Assembly (NCBI GenBank): GCA_025642065.1
Contig: JAODUP010000142.1
Span: 783,001-847,000, forward strand
DNA from: Paralvinella palmiformis
Taxonomy: Eukaryota; Annelida; Polychaeta; Terebellida; Alvinellidae
DNA: 64,000 nt
Reading direction: 5' to 3'
The translations under genes were made by a program, and so were the position numbers. Numbering within the stretch: position 1 is the first letter of the stretch; every line of letters begins with the position of its first letter. Shown piece after piece: positions 36,330 to 54,061 of the stretch. The notes beneath the pieces are model-generated. The model was not told where the DNA came from. It ran no database searches and saw nothing but the letters and a program-made list of their open reading frames with translations.

Positions 36330-38100
36330 GGGGTAATGTGTTCTTTCATCAAGCACACTTCTTCTAGTTCTATGGAGTGTTTTCACTGATGGTAACAGGA
36401 AGACTTTGACAAGGAGCTTGTGTGTTTGTGGACCGGAATGCAGGATAGATTACGCAAAGGATTTATCCTAGAGTGTCCACCTTCTACCTTGGTTACTTCC
36501 ATTTGAGAAGCGAAGATGAGACAACACAACATCAGGAACTCGACCAGACATTTGTTTAGCAAGTTCGTTCAGAAACTGTTAGCTGTTACTTTACGTTGAG
36601 TGGCTTTGAACACATTTCATTTCAGCCAGGTAATATGTACTCGTGGTCTAAATGTATATGATTTGAGTTTTTTTCCCCTGTGGGTTAGATCAATAGATGG
36701 TGACCATATTGGACTGTACATAAAATGCATGCGATTTAATTATGATTAATTTCTAAGACTAAGTCAAATAATATGGATTATTTATTCAGTTGACCAAAAT
36801 TGTGATAATCACAATCATAGCCATTTCTTCAGCATCAAAGGACTTGGCATATAATTCATTAATTGTATTTCAATATTAATATGAAATAATTTCAGAATTT
36901 TACCTATAAATTCAAGGATTTTGATTGGCAGCCAGCAGGCTTTATTTCGATTATTTCGCTCCGCTACTCTCTCTCAATTATATTTGCCATGTTAACTACC
37001 ATTTTTCTCCCTTGTAAATTTGAAAAATGATAGGTCTAGACATTTTCCTCGACTGGTGTGGGAATGAAGGGCTGCAGAGTAATTGCCGTCTTCAATTTTC
37101 TATTCATTTTCGCCCTGTTTGATAGAAACTGTCAAAGTTGGTGGTAATCTCTCGTACCATGTCTACCACAAGGCAGCAGATATAATTATGTGCTGCAACC
37201 CTCCAGCATATATATATAATTAATATTCGTAGGTGATGTTCCCCAAGTAATCGGCCATCGGTCATATGTCCCATGTGTATCCAGTCCCGAGGTTAAAAAA
37301 TACTCGATGTGTCAATGACTAATGGAAGCAAATATATAATAAACAAGTTATCATTTCACAAATTATTGAGCTCTGTGTAGATCAAGCTTTATTTATGATA
37401 CTTGTTTATGTATTTGTTTACGATAAAAAATAACACTTGACGATCTGATGAACTTATTGCCCATGGAATGTTGTGTTGTTTTTATTATAATTGGTAAGAC
37501 CAATTGTTTTAGCAATTTACCCTTAGATATGGATGACTTGATCAATCCTTTAGCCACCCATTGGAATCGTTTTACATATTTTGACAGCTCATTTGCTTTA
37601 TTGAAAATCTTATGTGATACCATTTTGTGGCTCTTAATAATTTACTAAAATGTTTATAATATACGGGGAAAATAATCCGAAATTTATGTTTTGCTGTTTA
37701 ATTATTTCATAAATGTTTCGTTTATAACAGTGATGGGCCATTAAACTGACTGGACAGTTATATTTTGCTCTCTATGTTTAATTATATAAAATATCATTTC
37801 AAATAGAGTTGACTTAAACATGTCACCGTTCTTCTTATATTTGATTATATCTCTGATCTATCATCTAAAGGTCACCATGTGCCCGAGTGCTGTTGACATT
37901 GTTTCTTCTTACAAATTCTGATGGATGATATTATACAGGTAGTATTCATTTAGATAACGTCATACTAAATAACCCAATAACTACAATTATATAAAAAGAA
38001 CACGTGTAACCGGCCAACTAAGGGTTAATTAATTCACCATATGAGTTCACATGTATATGCCTCTTTAGTTTAAACATATTTATTTCTAAAATGAGTGAAC
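36330..38100. other. Non-coding stretch
   Basis: No repeat copy or gene recognised. Confidence 0.3.
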
Positions 38101-38102
38101 CC

Positions 38103-38260
38103 TGTAATGTTGTCAATCCATAACAGTCCACAATTAATTATATCGAGGACTTAATGTTGGTATTTAGAATTGTAACGGACCGGAAACAGTTTAGAGAATA
38201 AGCCAGATGGTCAAGATTGTATCTGTGATTTATTAATGATATACTTGATGACAATCTACA
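38103..38260 (+). repeat. 5' LTR of the Gypsy element
   Basis: 158 bp matching 42510-42667, beginning tgtaatgttgtcaatccata and ending gacaatctaca. Confidence 0.85.
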
Positions 38261-38324
38261 AACAACACATTGACGACGAGGTTATTCGAACTCTATCTGT
38301 GTTAATTGTTATCTGTGTGTACAC

Positions 38325-38975
38325 AATGGCAGGAACTAGAGAAGAAAAGAAAAAAGCTTTGCTATTGCACTATATGGGTGCAGAGTGCTATGACATTTAT
38401 GAAACTTTGAAGAACGAAGAAGACGATTACAGTGTGTCAAAACGAAAATGAATGACTATTTTGTGCCGAAATATAACAGTGAATTTGAAAGATACATTTT
38501 CAGACAGGCAAGTCAGAAAGAAGGTGAGAATTTGGATCAGTTTTGCACAAGATTAAAACAATTATCTGTCAATTGTGACTTTACAGAAGACACAGCGGAA
38601 AATGAAGTAAAAACGCAAATGATTCATGGCTGTACGTCCAAAAGCTTGAGAAAAAAGGGCTTGTCAAAATCTATGGACTTCAAAACACTGCTAGATCATG
38701 GTAAATCGATGGAGCTAGCGCCTTCTCAGTCTCATGCAATACAGGGTGGAATAACAGCCGAAACGTCAAGTCGTGTGCATAAACAAACTTGTGTCAAGAG
38801 AGGTGCAAGATAAAACAGTCTGAAAAATCATTTGACAGATTTTCTAGTGGCTCGCGCACTTGTTTCAACTGTGGTGGTCAGTACACACATGAAGATGAGT
38901 GTCCAGCAAAACATCGTCGTTGTTACAAATGTGAATCGTATGGACACTACTCGAAATTTTGTAAGCGAAAATTTC
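38325..38975 (+). pseudogene. Gypsy gag with two zinc knuckles
   Basis: ATG at 38325 (MAGTREEKKKALLLHYMGAE). The capsid continues in a second frame after a frameshift at about 38450 (FERYIFRQASQKEGENLDQF) and in a third frame from about 38790. There CFNCGGQYTHEDEC and CYKCESYGHYSKFC give one variant and one canonical C-x2-C-x4-H-x4-C knuckle. Confidence 0.8.
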
Positions 38976-39049
38976 CAAGAACAAACCAACATGATAAGTG
39001 GCACAACAAGTCTCGAGAACAAACAAATAAAGTTTCTATCAGCAACGTC

Positions 39050-39580
39050 GCAGGTAATTGTGATAGTGGTTCTGGTTATTCACTGGCACTACGAAAAGGT
39101 GCGGAGAAAATTCCTACAATTAACATTCAACTAGCTGGGGTAGATGTTATGATGTTCATAGACAGTGGAACTAGTGTAAACACTGTGGATGTGAAAACTC
39201 ATAAAACACCGTGTGAACATTCTAAAGAATTTTGTGAGTTATGAAAATCAGACACGAAATTATTCCCTTACGCATCCACAAAAACATTAGATTTGAAAGG
39301 AACATTCAGTGCAACAATTACTTCGCCTAAGACTGGAGTAAAATTTGATGATGAATTCTATGTTGTGAGTGACGCTAAAAGCTGTTTACTGTCTTATGAC
39401 ACTGCAAAGCGGCTGAAATTAATCTCAATCATCAATGCTATAGAAGATTCAAGATCAAATGTGACAAATAAAATTGTACATGATTTTGATTCAATATTCC
39501 ACGGGCTAGGAAAACTGAAGGATTTCCAGCTACAACTGAATATTGATGATACAGTGGAACCTGTGCATCAAAAACACAGA
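39050..39580 (+). pseudogene. Gypsy aspartic protease
   Basis: MMFIDSGTSVNTVD at about 39150-39190 contains the D-S-G catalytic triplet of retropepsins. A TGA at 39241 interrupts, after which the frame continues to the pre-RT linker (FDSIFHGLGKLKDF) up to 39582. Confidence 0.7.
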
Positions 39581-39582
39581 TG

Positions 39583-40365
39583 AGTTCCCTTTTCAACAAG
39601 CAGCTATATGAGGATGACATATGCGAAGATCCTCAAAATACCCCGACTCCTTGGGTGTCCCCTTATAATGGTAGTACCTAAGCCACGTGATCCTGATAAC
39701 ATCAGACCGTGTGTTGATATGAGGGCTGCTAACCAAGCCATATGAAGAGTCAAACATCCAATGCCAACTGTTCATGAGTTGATACATGATCTGAATGGTT
39801 GTTGTGTATTTACAAAATTGGACCTCAATCAGGGCTACCACCAGGTGGAGCTGCATCCTGACAGCCGATACATCACTACGTTTAGTTCACATCTAGGACT
39901 GCACCGTTACAAGCGTTTAAATTTTGGTGTAAATGCCGCCAGTGAAAAATTTCAACAAATCATCGAGCAAGTGCTACATGGTTGATGAAGTAAAGAACAT
40001 TTCTGACGACATCATCATTGCCAGTCGGAATGATGTAGAACATGAGAAACACGTCCGTGCATGTCTGGAACGTCTCATGAAGAAGGGCTTAACACTCAAT
40101 CGAAATAAATGAAAATTCTTCCAATCCTCTGTGGAATTCTTCGGCAGCATTTTTAGTGAACATGGTGTTTCGCCAGATCCGAACAAAAGTAAAGTCTGTT
40201 CGTGATGCGCCGAGACCGACAGACAAGCGACAGGTGAAGTCTATTCTAGGCATGGCGAATTACGTACAAAGATACATACCTGGTCTAGCCTCTCTTGTGA
40301 AACCACTTAGAGAGCTCACTCGTAAGAATAGTCTATTTGAGTGGACCAGTGAGTGTGAAGATGCC
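39583..40365 (+). pseudogene. Gypsy reverse transcriptase
   Basis: WVSPLIMVVPKPRDPDNIR and FTKLDLNQGYHQVELHPDSR (motif A) are visible. The active-site motif I-S-D-D (NISDDIIIAS) is near 39995, and the thumb-like segment KSILGMANYVQRYIPGLASL near 40240. Frameshifts occur at about 39650, 39980 and 40190, with a TGA in the NK*KF motif. Confidence 0.85.
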
Positions 40366-40840
40366 TGATTAAAATTGAAGGACAGTTTGACAAGTGATAC
40401 TGTCATGTCGTACTTCAATCACAAGTTAGAGACCGAGTTAGTGGTCGATGCATCACCACATGGTGTTGGTGCTATTTTAACCCAGATACAACCCACTAAA
40501 GATGGCCGTAGAGATGGTCAAATTGTCGCATATGCATCACGTGCACTGGACGACGTAGGATCTCGTTACTCGCAAACAGAGCGAGAAGCTCTAGCTGTTC
40601 GATGAGGAGTCGAACATTTTCATCTGTATCTGTACGGCATAAAGTTTACAGTGGTCACAGACCACAAAGCATTAGTCAGCATATTCTCAAATGTTGTCGC
40701 TAAGCCATCTCCTCGCATTGAACGATGGTGTTTTCGTCTACAGCAATATACATTTAACAAAGTGTACCGACCCGGCGTTGATAATCCAGCTGATTACCTG
40801 TCGCATCACCCAGTCGCATCTACAAGTGAGCGTGGCAGGA
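40366..40840 (+). pseudogene. Gypsy RNase H
   Basis: ELVVDASPHGVGAILTQ (catalytic Asp), RYSQTEREALAVR (Glu) and VVTDHKALVSIF (Asp) are all present, separated by a TGA at 40603. The domain ends with RPGVDNPADYLSHHP, the usual R-x-G-x-x-N-x-A-D-x-L-S-R region with Arg changed to His. Confidence 0.85.
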
Positions 40841-40844
40841 AGGT

Positions 40845-41725
40845 CACAGAAGAATATATCAACTACGTGTGTGAAACAGCGTGTCCCAAAGCATTGTCGC
40901 ATATAGAAGTAATTCAAGCGACAAAACAGGACCCCATGCTGCAAAATGTGATCAAATGTCAACAAACTGGGCTATGGCATGAATTTAAAAACTGTGAAGA
41001 AATGTCAATATACGGAAAATTGTCCAGTGAACTTAGTCTTACAGAGAACGGAATTCTGTTACCAGGACACCGCATTGTTATTCCTGTGACGATGAGGCGT
41101 AAAGTTGTACAAATAGCTCATGAAGGTCATCAGGGATTAGTAAAACCAAAGTCCCTGTTGAGAGCTAAGGTGTGGTTTCCCTATATGGATAAGCTCACCG
41201 AAGACATAATGAAAAACTGTGCTACATGTGCTGTCGTCACTAAAGATGAACGTCTACAACCGTTACAAATGTCACAGCTACCTGATAAAGCTTGGCAGTC
41301 TCTGTGTGCTGATTTGTGTGGGCCATATCCTAGCGGAGGATTTGAATTCCGTAAATTCATGCAATACTGTGGTATACGTCATCGTCGGATTACGCCAGTG
41401 TGGCCAAGATCTAACGCGCAAGCAGAAAACTTTATGAAACCTTTTAACAAGGCAATTAGAAGTGCTACTGTGGAAGGGAAGTCGTGGAGACAGGAAATGT
41501 ACAAATTCCTACGAAATTACCGCGCAACGCAACATGTGACAACAGGTCGACCACCTGCAGAACTCTTGTTTCGTTCGAACATAAAAGTGCTATTATTCCG
41601 AACTATTCATTCGAGTTGAAGATAAAGAACTGCGAACTCGAGATGCAGAGCAGAAACGGCAACAAAAACAGTATGCAGATGCCAGAAATTGTGTACGACC
41701 GAACATTCCTCTCCGTGTTGGGGAT
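40845..41725 (+). pseudogene. Gypsy integrase lacking its catalytic Asp residues
   Basis: The zinc-binding HHCC module is intact: H-E-G-H-Q-G (about 41120), then NCATC (about 41215). The core begins SLCADLCGPYPSGG and jumps directly to FEFRKFMQYCGIRHRRITP, WPRSNAQAENFMK (retaining the Asn/Glu region) and NYRATQHVTTGRPPAELLF. The approximately 55-65 residues normally between these segments, which hold both catalytic Asp residues, are deleted in frame. A stop at 41617 precedes the C-terminal tail. Confidence 0.85.
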
Positions 41726-42028
41726 ACAGTGTTAATGAAACAAACGAAAACGGACAAATTGTGTCCAGCATATAATCCAGCACCAATATCTGTGGTGCAA
41801 GTGAAAGGGAGCATGATAACAGCAAATAGTCCTGTTCTTGGCAGCAAAACAAGAAATTCATCACATTTCAGCAAAGTGACTGACCATGATGTTACACCTG
41901 AAACCGAGTCAATAATCGAAAACAGCGAGACGTGCCAGAAATAATAACAGTGAACAATGATGAACTTAATCAAGACAGTAGTCATAATTCAAATGTGACA
42001 GATGTCTCAACAGGTCGTCCAAAAGACC

Positions 42029-42030
<2 letters not shown>

Positions 42031-42086
<56 letters not shown>

Positions 42087-42191
42087 CATATATATATATT
42101 ATATTTATTTTATATGTTGGGCTTTAATGTAATTATGACGTAAAATGAAGTACATTGTTATGTAAGATTTTATAATTTGTTTTATCAGAGT

Positions 42192-42256
<65 letters not shown>

Positions 42257-42302
42257 CAACACACACACACACACACACACAACACACACACACACACACA
42301 CA

Positions 42303-42330
<28 letters not shown>
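42031..42330. repeat. (TA)n and (CA)n arrays inside the Gypsy element
   Basis: (TA) from about 42031 to 42100, then (CA) with AACA interruptions from about 42196 to 42322 ending in TA. They lie between the gag-pol remnant and the 3' LTR and explain the very repetitive frames there. Confidence 0.9.
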
Positions 42331-42333
<3 letters not shown>

Positions 42334-42509
42334 ATGTAGCTTATCAATTGACTTGAGATAAATCATTATCTAGGTGTAAAATTTCAGTGTTATCGTCGGA
42401 TATTGAAAATTTGAATTTAAGATTTTTCGTAATTTACCTATTACAAATACTTGTTTAACTTGAGTGAAACATATATGAAATGATACATTTTCAATAAAGG
42501 TAGGGGGGA

Positions 42510-42667
42510 TATAATGTTGTCAATCCATAACAGTCCACATTTAATTATATCGAGGACTTTATTTTGGTATTTAGAATTGTAACGGACCGGAAACAGTTTA
42601 GAGAATAAACCAGATGGTCAAGATTGTATCTGTGATTTATTAATGATATACTTGATGACAATCTACA
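42510..42667 (+). repeat. 3' LTR of the Gypsy element
   Basis: Matches 38103-38260 with about five substitutions. Preceded by the polypurine-like tract. Confidence 0.85.
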
Positions 42668-42669
42668 AA

Positions 42670-43285
42670 TATCACAAACCTATCTTGTTGTTATCATTTT
42701 CTATTAGAAAATGATCACCAATTCTCAGACTGATCTATTAGTTATTATTAGAGAAAGACATGTGCATTATTCTTCTTTTTTTTGGGGGGGTGGGGGAGAC
42801 CAACAGCGCCATTTATTTTTGTTTTAACTGGATTTGAAATAATAATCAAATATATGTCTTAAAAGTTACAAAAATGTCACTTCACTGAACAATATGTAAC
42901 ACTCCATTATTCAATAGGGCTTTGAAAACACAGTCACAATACCAAAACAGGAATGCCATCAAACTGACTGTTAAACACTTGTAATACATGGCTATTTGTT
43001 GTTTTGTTTTTATTAGCAAAATGTAGACGTATATATTGTTTCAAAATGTTAATTCCTGAAATAGTATCCTTGTTCGTGCAGTTACAGCACAAAATATGAA
43101 GACACAATTACAGACTAGATAAACTGTGATCAAAACTTCCCATAATGTATGATGTTGAAACATTAGGCACGATTAACGATACTTTGTATTATGATGTGAT
43201 ACCAGAGGCTGAAACATAGCCTGGAATTAGTAGAAGATCTGTAAGTATACATGTAAGTAAGTAAGTAATTAACCGAACATAGAAA
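42670..43285. other. Non-coding stretch
   Basis: Nothing supported. Confidence 0.3.
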
Positions 43286-43286
43286 A

Positions 43287-43387
43287 ATGGCGATCGGATA
43301 ATAATTCATTTGAAATGTTCGCGATTAAATTTAAATTAGTGGCTTTGATCCGTTAGAAACATACCGCCAAATTGTTCTATGATCGTG

Positions 43388-43449
<62 letters not shown>

Positions 43450-43560
43450 ATAAAACCTATGTATAAAACATGTAATATTTAATGGGGATAGGCCTCTCTT
43501 AAGAGCTGTTTCATTTTATTTAAGCACTATTTTGGTGAGTCAGAAATTGTTATTTTTAAT
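43287..43560 (+). mobile_element. SINE family D body, second copy, split by (TA)n
   Basis: gaaatgttcgcgattaaatt, aaacataccgccaaattg, then (TA)n at 43390-43446, then aaacatgtaatatttaatgg and ttggtgagtcag. Same order as 14985-15160. No tRNA-like head is visible. Confidence 0.65.
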
Positions 43561-43561
43561 T

Positions 43562-44090
43562 AATTAATTTTGATTATAAACTGCATATATCATTTTAAAA
43601 CACCCTGTAGAGTAAACAGAACTGTTTGGGAATACTGCAGACATTAATTACTACATGTGCACCCAGTATACTATTATAATATTGACAGATCCAGAAATTA
43701 CAATAGTTACGGATCCATATATTACAATAATGCCGAATCTAAAGGTTATAATATTGACAAATCCAGAGATTATAATATTTAAAAATCCAGCAGAATTGTC
43801 CAAATTATGTTTTCCTAACTGGCATAGACGTACACGCCATAATGAACTACATATATATACTCACTCACTGTAACTCCCTGTATATACAATCGTGTATTTA
43901 ACTTTACTGAAAACAGTGAACGCATTTCAACGAAACTATTGGTCATGAATAATTACTGCCAAAAATGAGAAAACCAACATTTAGAAGATAGCTAGAATAT
44001 CTACAATACCAAGTAAACTGAAACCAAAACAAATCACCGTAACAAGTGAGAAAGAGAACAGACTTACTCATCCGATTCTGATTTTAGTTA
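43562..44090. other. Non-coding stretch
   Basis: A 72-codon + frame (43655) consists of loosely repeated NPEI.I-like units and is probably non-coding. Confidence 0.3.
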
Positions 44091-44094
44091 GGCT

Positions 44095-44590
44095 AAATAG
44101 CCTGTATCAGGTCGAGGCCTTTCTAAATTTGACTTATAAAATTAAATGGATTTAGTGAGGGTGGACAAATTCCATGAGTTTAACATCCTGTTGCTGTAGT
44201 ATTGTTGCTTGATATTTTTCATTGATCTTTCTTTCTTTAACTTGAAACTGTGACCCCTAGTGAATGGTGTATCTGGTTTAATGTACTCGGCATCTACTGC
44301 GTATATTCCAGACATGTGTTTATATGTCTCTTATATGTCACCTCTAGCTCGTCCATAGTAGAGGCTGGGTAGATCTAGGTCAGTAATTCTCTCAACATAA
44401 GACAGGTCCCTCAATGCAGGAGCTAGTTTTGTTGCTCGACGTTGGTCATTCTCCAACAGTTCACAGTCTTTTTTTAATACTGGGCACCAGGCAGTGTTCT
44501 CATATTCGAGATGTGGCCTAACAAGAGAGGTGTACAATGTTTTCACCGTTGCATTATCAAGGTACACATAGCATCTTCTGATCAGGCCTA
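44095..44590 (-). mobile_element. CR1-like LINE, 3' end of ORF2
   Basis: The - strand frame at 44567-44331 contains TLYTSLVRPHLEYENTAWCP, LENDQRRATKLAPALRDLSY and LPSLYYGRARGDI, the post-RT region typical of CR1/L2/Jockey-group LINEs (LVRPxLEYAxxxWxP, QRRATKLxP, RRxRGD). After a frameshift, RGHSFKLKKERSMKNIKQQY (about 44260-44200) continues. Truncated 5'. Confidence 0.8.
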
Positions 44591-44649
44591 ATAGAAGTTA
44601 TTGAATGATACATTGACACAAATTAGATCAGTCAGTGTCCTATTTTGTC

Positions 44650-44935
44650 TGAGGAAAAATAGTTGGTAGACTTGATAAAGGAAATGAGTGAGATAGTTGG
44701 TGAGGTAGAAATTAGTTAGTTAGTGAGTGAGTGAGTGAAACAAGTATTTAGTAAGTGAGATAGTTAGTGAGACAGTGCGTGAGGTAGATATTTAATTAGT
44801 TAGTTAGTGGGTAGGTAACTTAAAACTTTAGTGAGTGAGTGAATGAGTCAGTGAGTAGGTGAACCAGTCAATCAGTCAGTGAGCCAGTCAATCAGTCAGC
44901 CAGTCAGTGAGTCAATCAGTGGTATCTCAATCCTC
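44650..44935. repeat. Degenerate (GTGA/GTTA/CAGT) tetranucleotide array
   Basis: Runs of gtgagtgagtga, tagttagtgag and cagtcagtcagt grade into each other over about 280 bp. Confidence 0.75.
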
Positions 44936-45169
44936 GGACACACGTTAGACATATGGCCGAGATGATACTTCCTAGAAAACATCCTACAAATTTTGTTATG
45001 AGTCATAATAGTGATAAAAGAAATATCAAACTTTTTAACATCTCTTTTAAAGTTTGCTGAATTTAGTTTTCTTGATCAAGTGTATGTTTACTTTTGTTAA
45101 TAGTTAGTTTTAGGTCTTTCGGGATTTAGAAAAGTGCACACAAGAGAAATGTTAAAAAAATCCTCTAAC

Positions 45170-45170
45170 C

Positions 45171-45216
<46 letters not shown>
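45170..45216. repeat. (TA)n microsatellite upstream of macro-like gene 2
   Basis: About 22 TA units, ending about 118 bases before the start codon. Confidence 0.9.
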
Positions 45217-45218
<2 letters not shown>

Positions 45219-45333
45219 TTCTGTGGCTACTATTGTTGTTGTTGTTGTTACTGTTGCTATTCTTGCTGTAGTGCTTGGAAGCCCTCCGATTCAATAAACT
45301 CGACTAACTGAAACACAATAGAAGCGAACAATT

Positions 45334-51846
<6,513 letters not shown>

Positions 51847-51977
51847 TAAATGTAATAAAGTTGATTATTATCAACCGAGCTCATCTTCAGTTTAGTTGTC
51901 ATCTTCATTGTTAAAATGTAACCTTCATTTAAGACTGAATTACTATCCCCATTGAATTATTTCATCTATAAACATCA

Positions 51978-51983
51978 ATAAAT
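51978..51983 (+). other. Polyadenylation signal of gene 2
   Basis: AATAAA about 133 bases after the stop, in sequence related to the gene 1 3' untranslated region. Another AATAAA sits directly after the stop (51845-51850) and is less likely to be used. Confidence 0.55.
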
Positions 51984-51999
51984 ATTCAACCTGTTATGT

Positions 52000-52900
52000 A
52001 TTGTTGTCGCTAGCCAGGAATACAATGCTACAAAGACCAGCATGCATTAGTTAGCTGAAGTACTGGAGAATGGCATATCACAAAGTTTATATATTAACAG
52101 AAGATAGACATCGTAGGGAGGAAAAGGAGGGGGAGGGTGAACTGGTGGGTACAGGTAAATAATAATGTCTTTGATCTAAAACTTGAACTAATTCTTTGTA
52201 CTCATCGACTTATCAACTCCCCAACAATATCACTAAAATATAAACAAATATCGTTTGCGCCGACAACTCAGTAGTAGAAGGGACCTGGATACCTGGATCC
52301 ATTCACTGACATGCTCATTGATTGGATTTTGTTATGGATCACCTGTATGAGATAGCAAAGAATATAGTGCCCCAATAGTTGACGATGGCATTGAATTGGA
52401 CAAGTTCCTACCTGACGAAAAGGGTAACTCGAATATTAAGTTTTTCCAAAAATCGTTATGGCTGCGCATCATATGTTTGATCGATTGTCTTGAATTATAC
52501 GGCATAATTGTGCAGCAAAACATACAACAAGAGTATCACCTAAAACAAATAATAATACTAATAATTATAAAATATGAAGACCTTCGACCATCATTAAAAT
52601 ACAACAACAACAACAGCAAAAACCTTAACTTTGTTGTGACTCCTTTTGTCTGAGGGTAAGATGTTGTTTAGCCTCGGAGCATGGGGATGTGGGGTGACTC
52701 TAGGGAAATATCAACAAAAGAAAAGCAAAATTTGAATCCTTACCCGAGGTTTCAGTGATGACAAAGTTCTGTTTCTGGGGTACTAAGACGGTAGTTTCGG
52801 CCTTCAAGTTCCAAACACCAACCACTGATAAGCTTAAATACCTAGTATGTTGCCTTCATTATTTAATATAATTACTTTCTTTGTTTCGATATATTCTGTT
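52000..52900. other. Non-coding stretch with one unrecognised frame
   Basis: A + strand frame open from about 52345 to 52653 reads ...DDGIELDKFLPDEKG and RIICLIDCLELYGI. The second piece faintly resembles the 'xxIDCTEI' region of THAP/ISL2EU-like DDE transposases, but not enough to call it. Confidence 0.2.
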
Positions 52901-52920
52901 ATATAGGAAAGTTTATTGTT

Positions 52921-52980
52921 TGCTGTGGATGGCTACTTAGGCCTTCAGCCCATATAACTAAGGATCTAAAATTAAAAACA
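52921..52980 (+). repeat. Short dispersed repeat shared with 23.97 kb
   Basis: ggatggctacttaggccttc...gcccatataactaagg parallels gccgaggctacttggtcctt...gcccatgtaactaagg at 23978-24017. Confidence 0.5.
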
Positions 52981-53039
52981 AATCATAGCTAAATCACTTA
53001 CCTACTTCCATGTGGAGTTGATGTACATTGTCTCACGTG

Positions 53040-53640
53040 TTCAACAAACTGTAATGTTGGTTAACACGCCGAGGGCCTAAAGACGCCTAATTGTTCACTC
53101 AGGCTAGAGAACAAATTGTGACGCCAGACCAGTCGGACGTCTATCGATAAGGTTCAACTAGGTTGGATTTGTTTTGTTATTGGAACCCAGAATAAAGCTG
53201 AGGTCAGTATCTGTGGTGTCAAAATGTTTTATATATAGGTTTCTTTTGGACATCAGAAAATGACTGTTGAATATAAACTGTGGTGTCAAAGTAGTTATCT
53301 TGTATATGTAGTAACTCGCCATTTAACCACACGCACGTGTTGTTTACTGCGAGCTGTGGTGTCAAATGGTATGTTTTTACGTGCTTCCGCTTTTTGTACG
53401 TAGCCTGCATGTAGCCGTTTTCCTGTGGGCGTGACATATTTGTGGAGTACAAAAAGCGAATTAACTGGTCCCCACAGGCTGATGAGTATCCCAGACACAT
53501 GTATAGGTCTACGTATACATGTATCGATATATGGAGGTGTAGATATTTTATATTTAGATTGATGTATGAATGCATAGTTTTATTTAGATTTAGATTTATG
53601 GAGTTAGAGGTTTCAAAGTATGTTTAGAGATGTTGATGTT
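53040..53640 (+). repeat. Dispersed repeat DR-1, most complete copy
   Basis: Contains in order all blocks seen in the partial copies at 4.1, 4.8, 8.5 and 29.9 kb: gttggttaacacgccgaggg, cccagaataaagctgaggtc, ctgtggtgtcaaagtagtta, cacgtgttgtttactgcgag, gtgcttccgc..ttgtac and acacatgtataggtctacg. About 600 bp. No coding capacity recognised, and no clear terminal repeats seen. Confidence 0.7.
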
Positions 53641-53659
53641 CTCCACCTTCAGCTTAAAC

Positions 53660-54060
53660 TATATTTTTAATCATTTTATACTTACAAATACCCTAAATGC
53701 TTGGTATGCATTAGCTGCTGTTTCGGACGCTCCTCTAATCATTGATCTCTAATCATTGATTCATTTGAATTGCTAACGGGTGGTGTTAATGTCAAGTTCA
53801 ACGTACACACCTAAACTGAAAAATAAAAGACGTAAGTATACTTTGAAAACTTTAGGAAATGGTCCAAATATACTGGAATTGATTTTTTTCTTATATCAAT
53901 ATCACACTTTTGATATGAAATAATTAAATTATCGTAGATTTTAAAATGTAAACTCATGGGTGTAGTTTTCGTAGTGGACACTATAGTATAGAGAAATGTT
54001 AACATTTCAATACTATCCTGCCAACGTTAGCCACATGCTCTGACAGAGCTCCCGTTTAAA
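53660..54060 (-). pseudogene. Partial duplicate of the 61-kb secreted-protein gene (promoter, exon 1, intron 1, exon 2)
   Basis: About 80% similar to 60810-61210 in the same orientation. Exon 2 sequence is recognisable but disrupted by a small duplication/deletion that introduces a stop (agatcaatgattagagg). The ATGATG start is changed to ACTACG and the exon-1 donor GT is lost. The 3' exons are missing. A non-functional partial copy. Confidence 0.8.
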
Positions 54061-54061
54061 G

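Larger units (their letters stand above)
38103..42667 (+). mobile_element. Ty3/Gypsy LTR retrotransposon with both LTRs, inactive
   Basis: Two direct 158-bp LTRs (38103-38260 and 42510-42667) differ at about 5 positions (about 97% identity). They start TG/TA and end CA. A purine tract (aaaggtagggggga) precedes the 3' LTR. Between them, in order, lie gag, two CCHC knuckles, protease, RT, RNase H and a deleted integrase, then long (TA)n and (CA)n arrays before the 3' LTR. Stops and frameshifts occur in every domain. No clear 5-bp target duplication (aaccc versus aatat). Confidence 0.9.

Noticed and set aside
52345..52653. Open frame with RIICLIDCLELYGI resembling a DDE transposase segment
   Set aside because: Only one faint motif, no supporting upstream or downstream domain.
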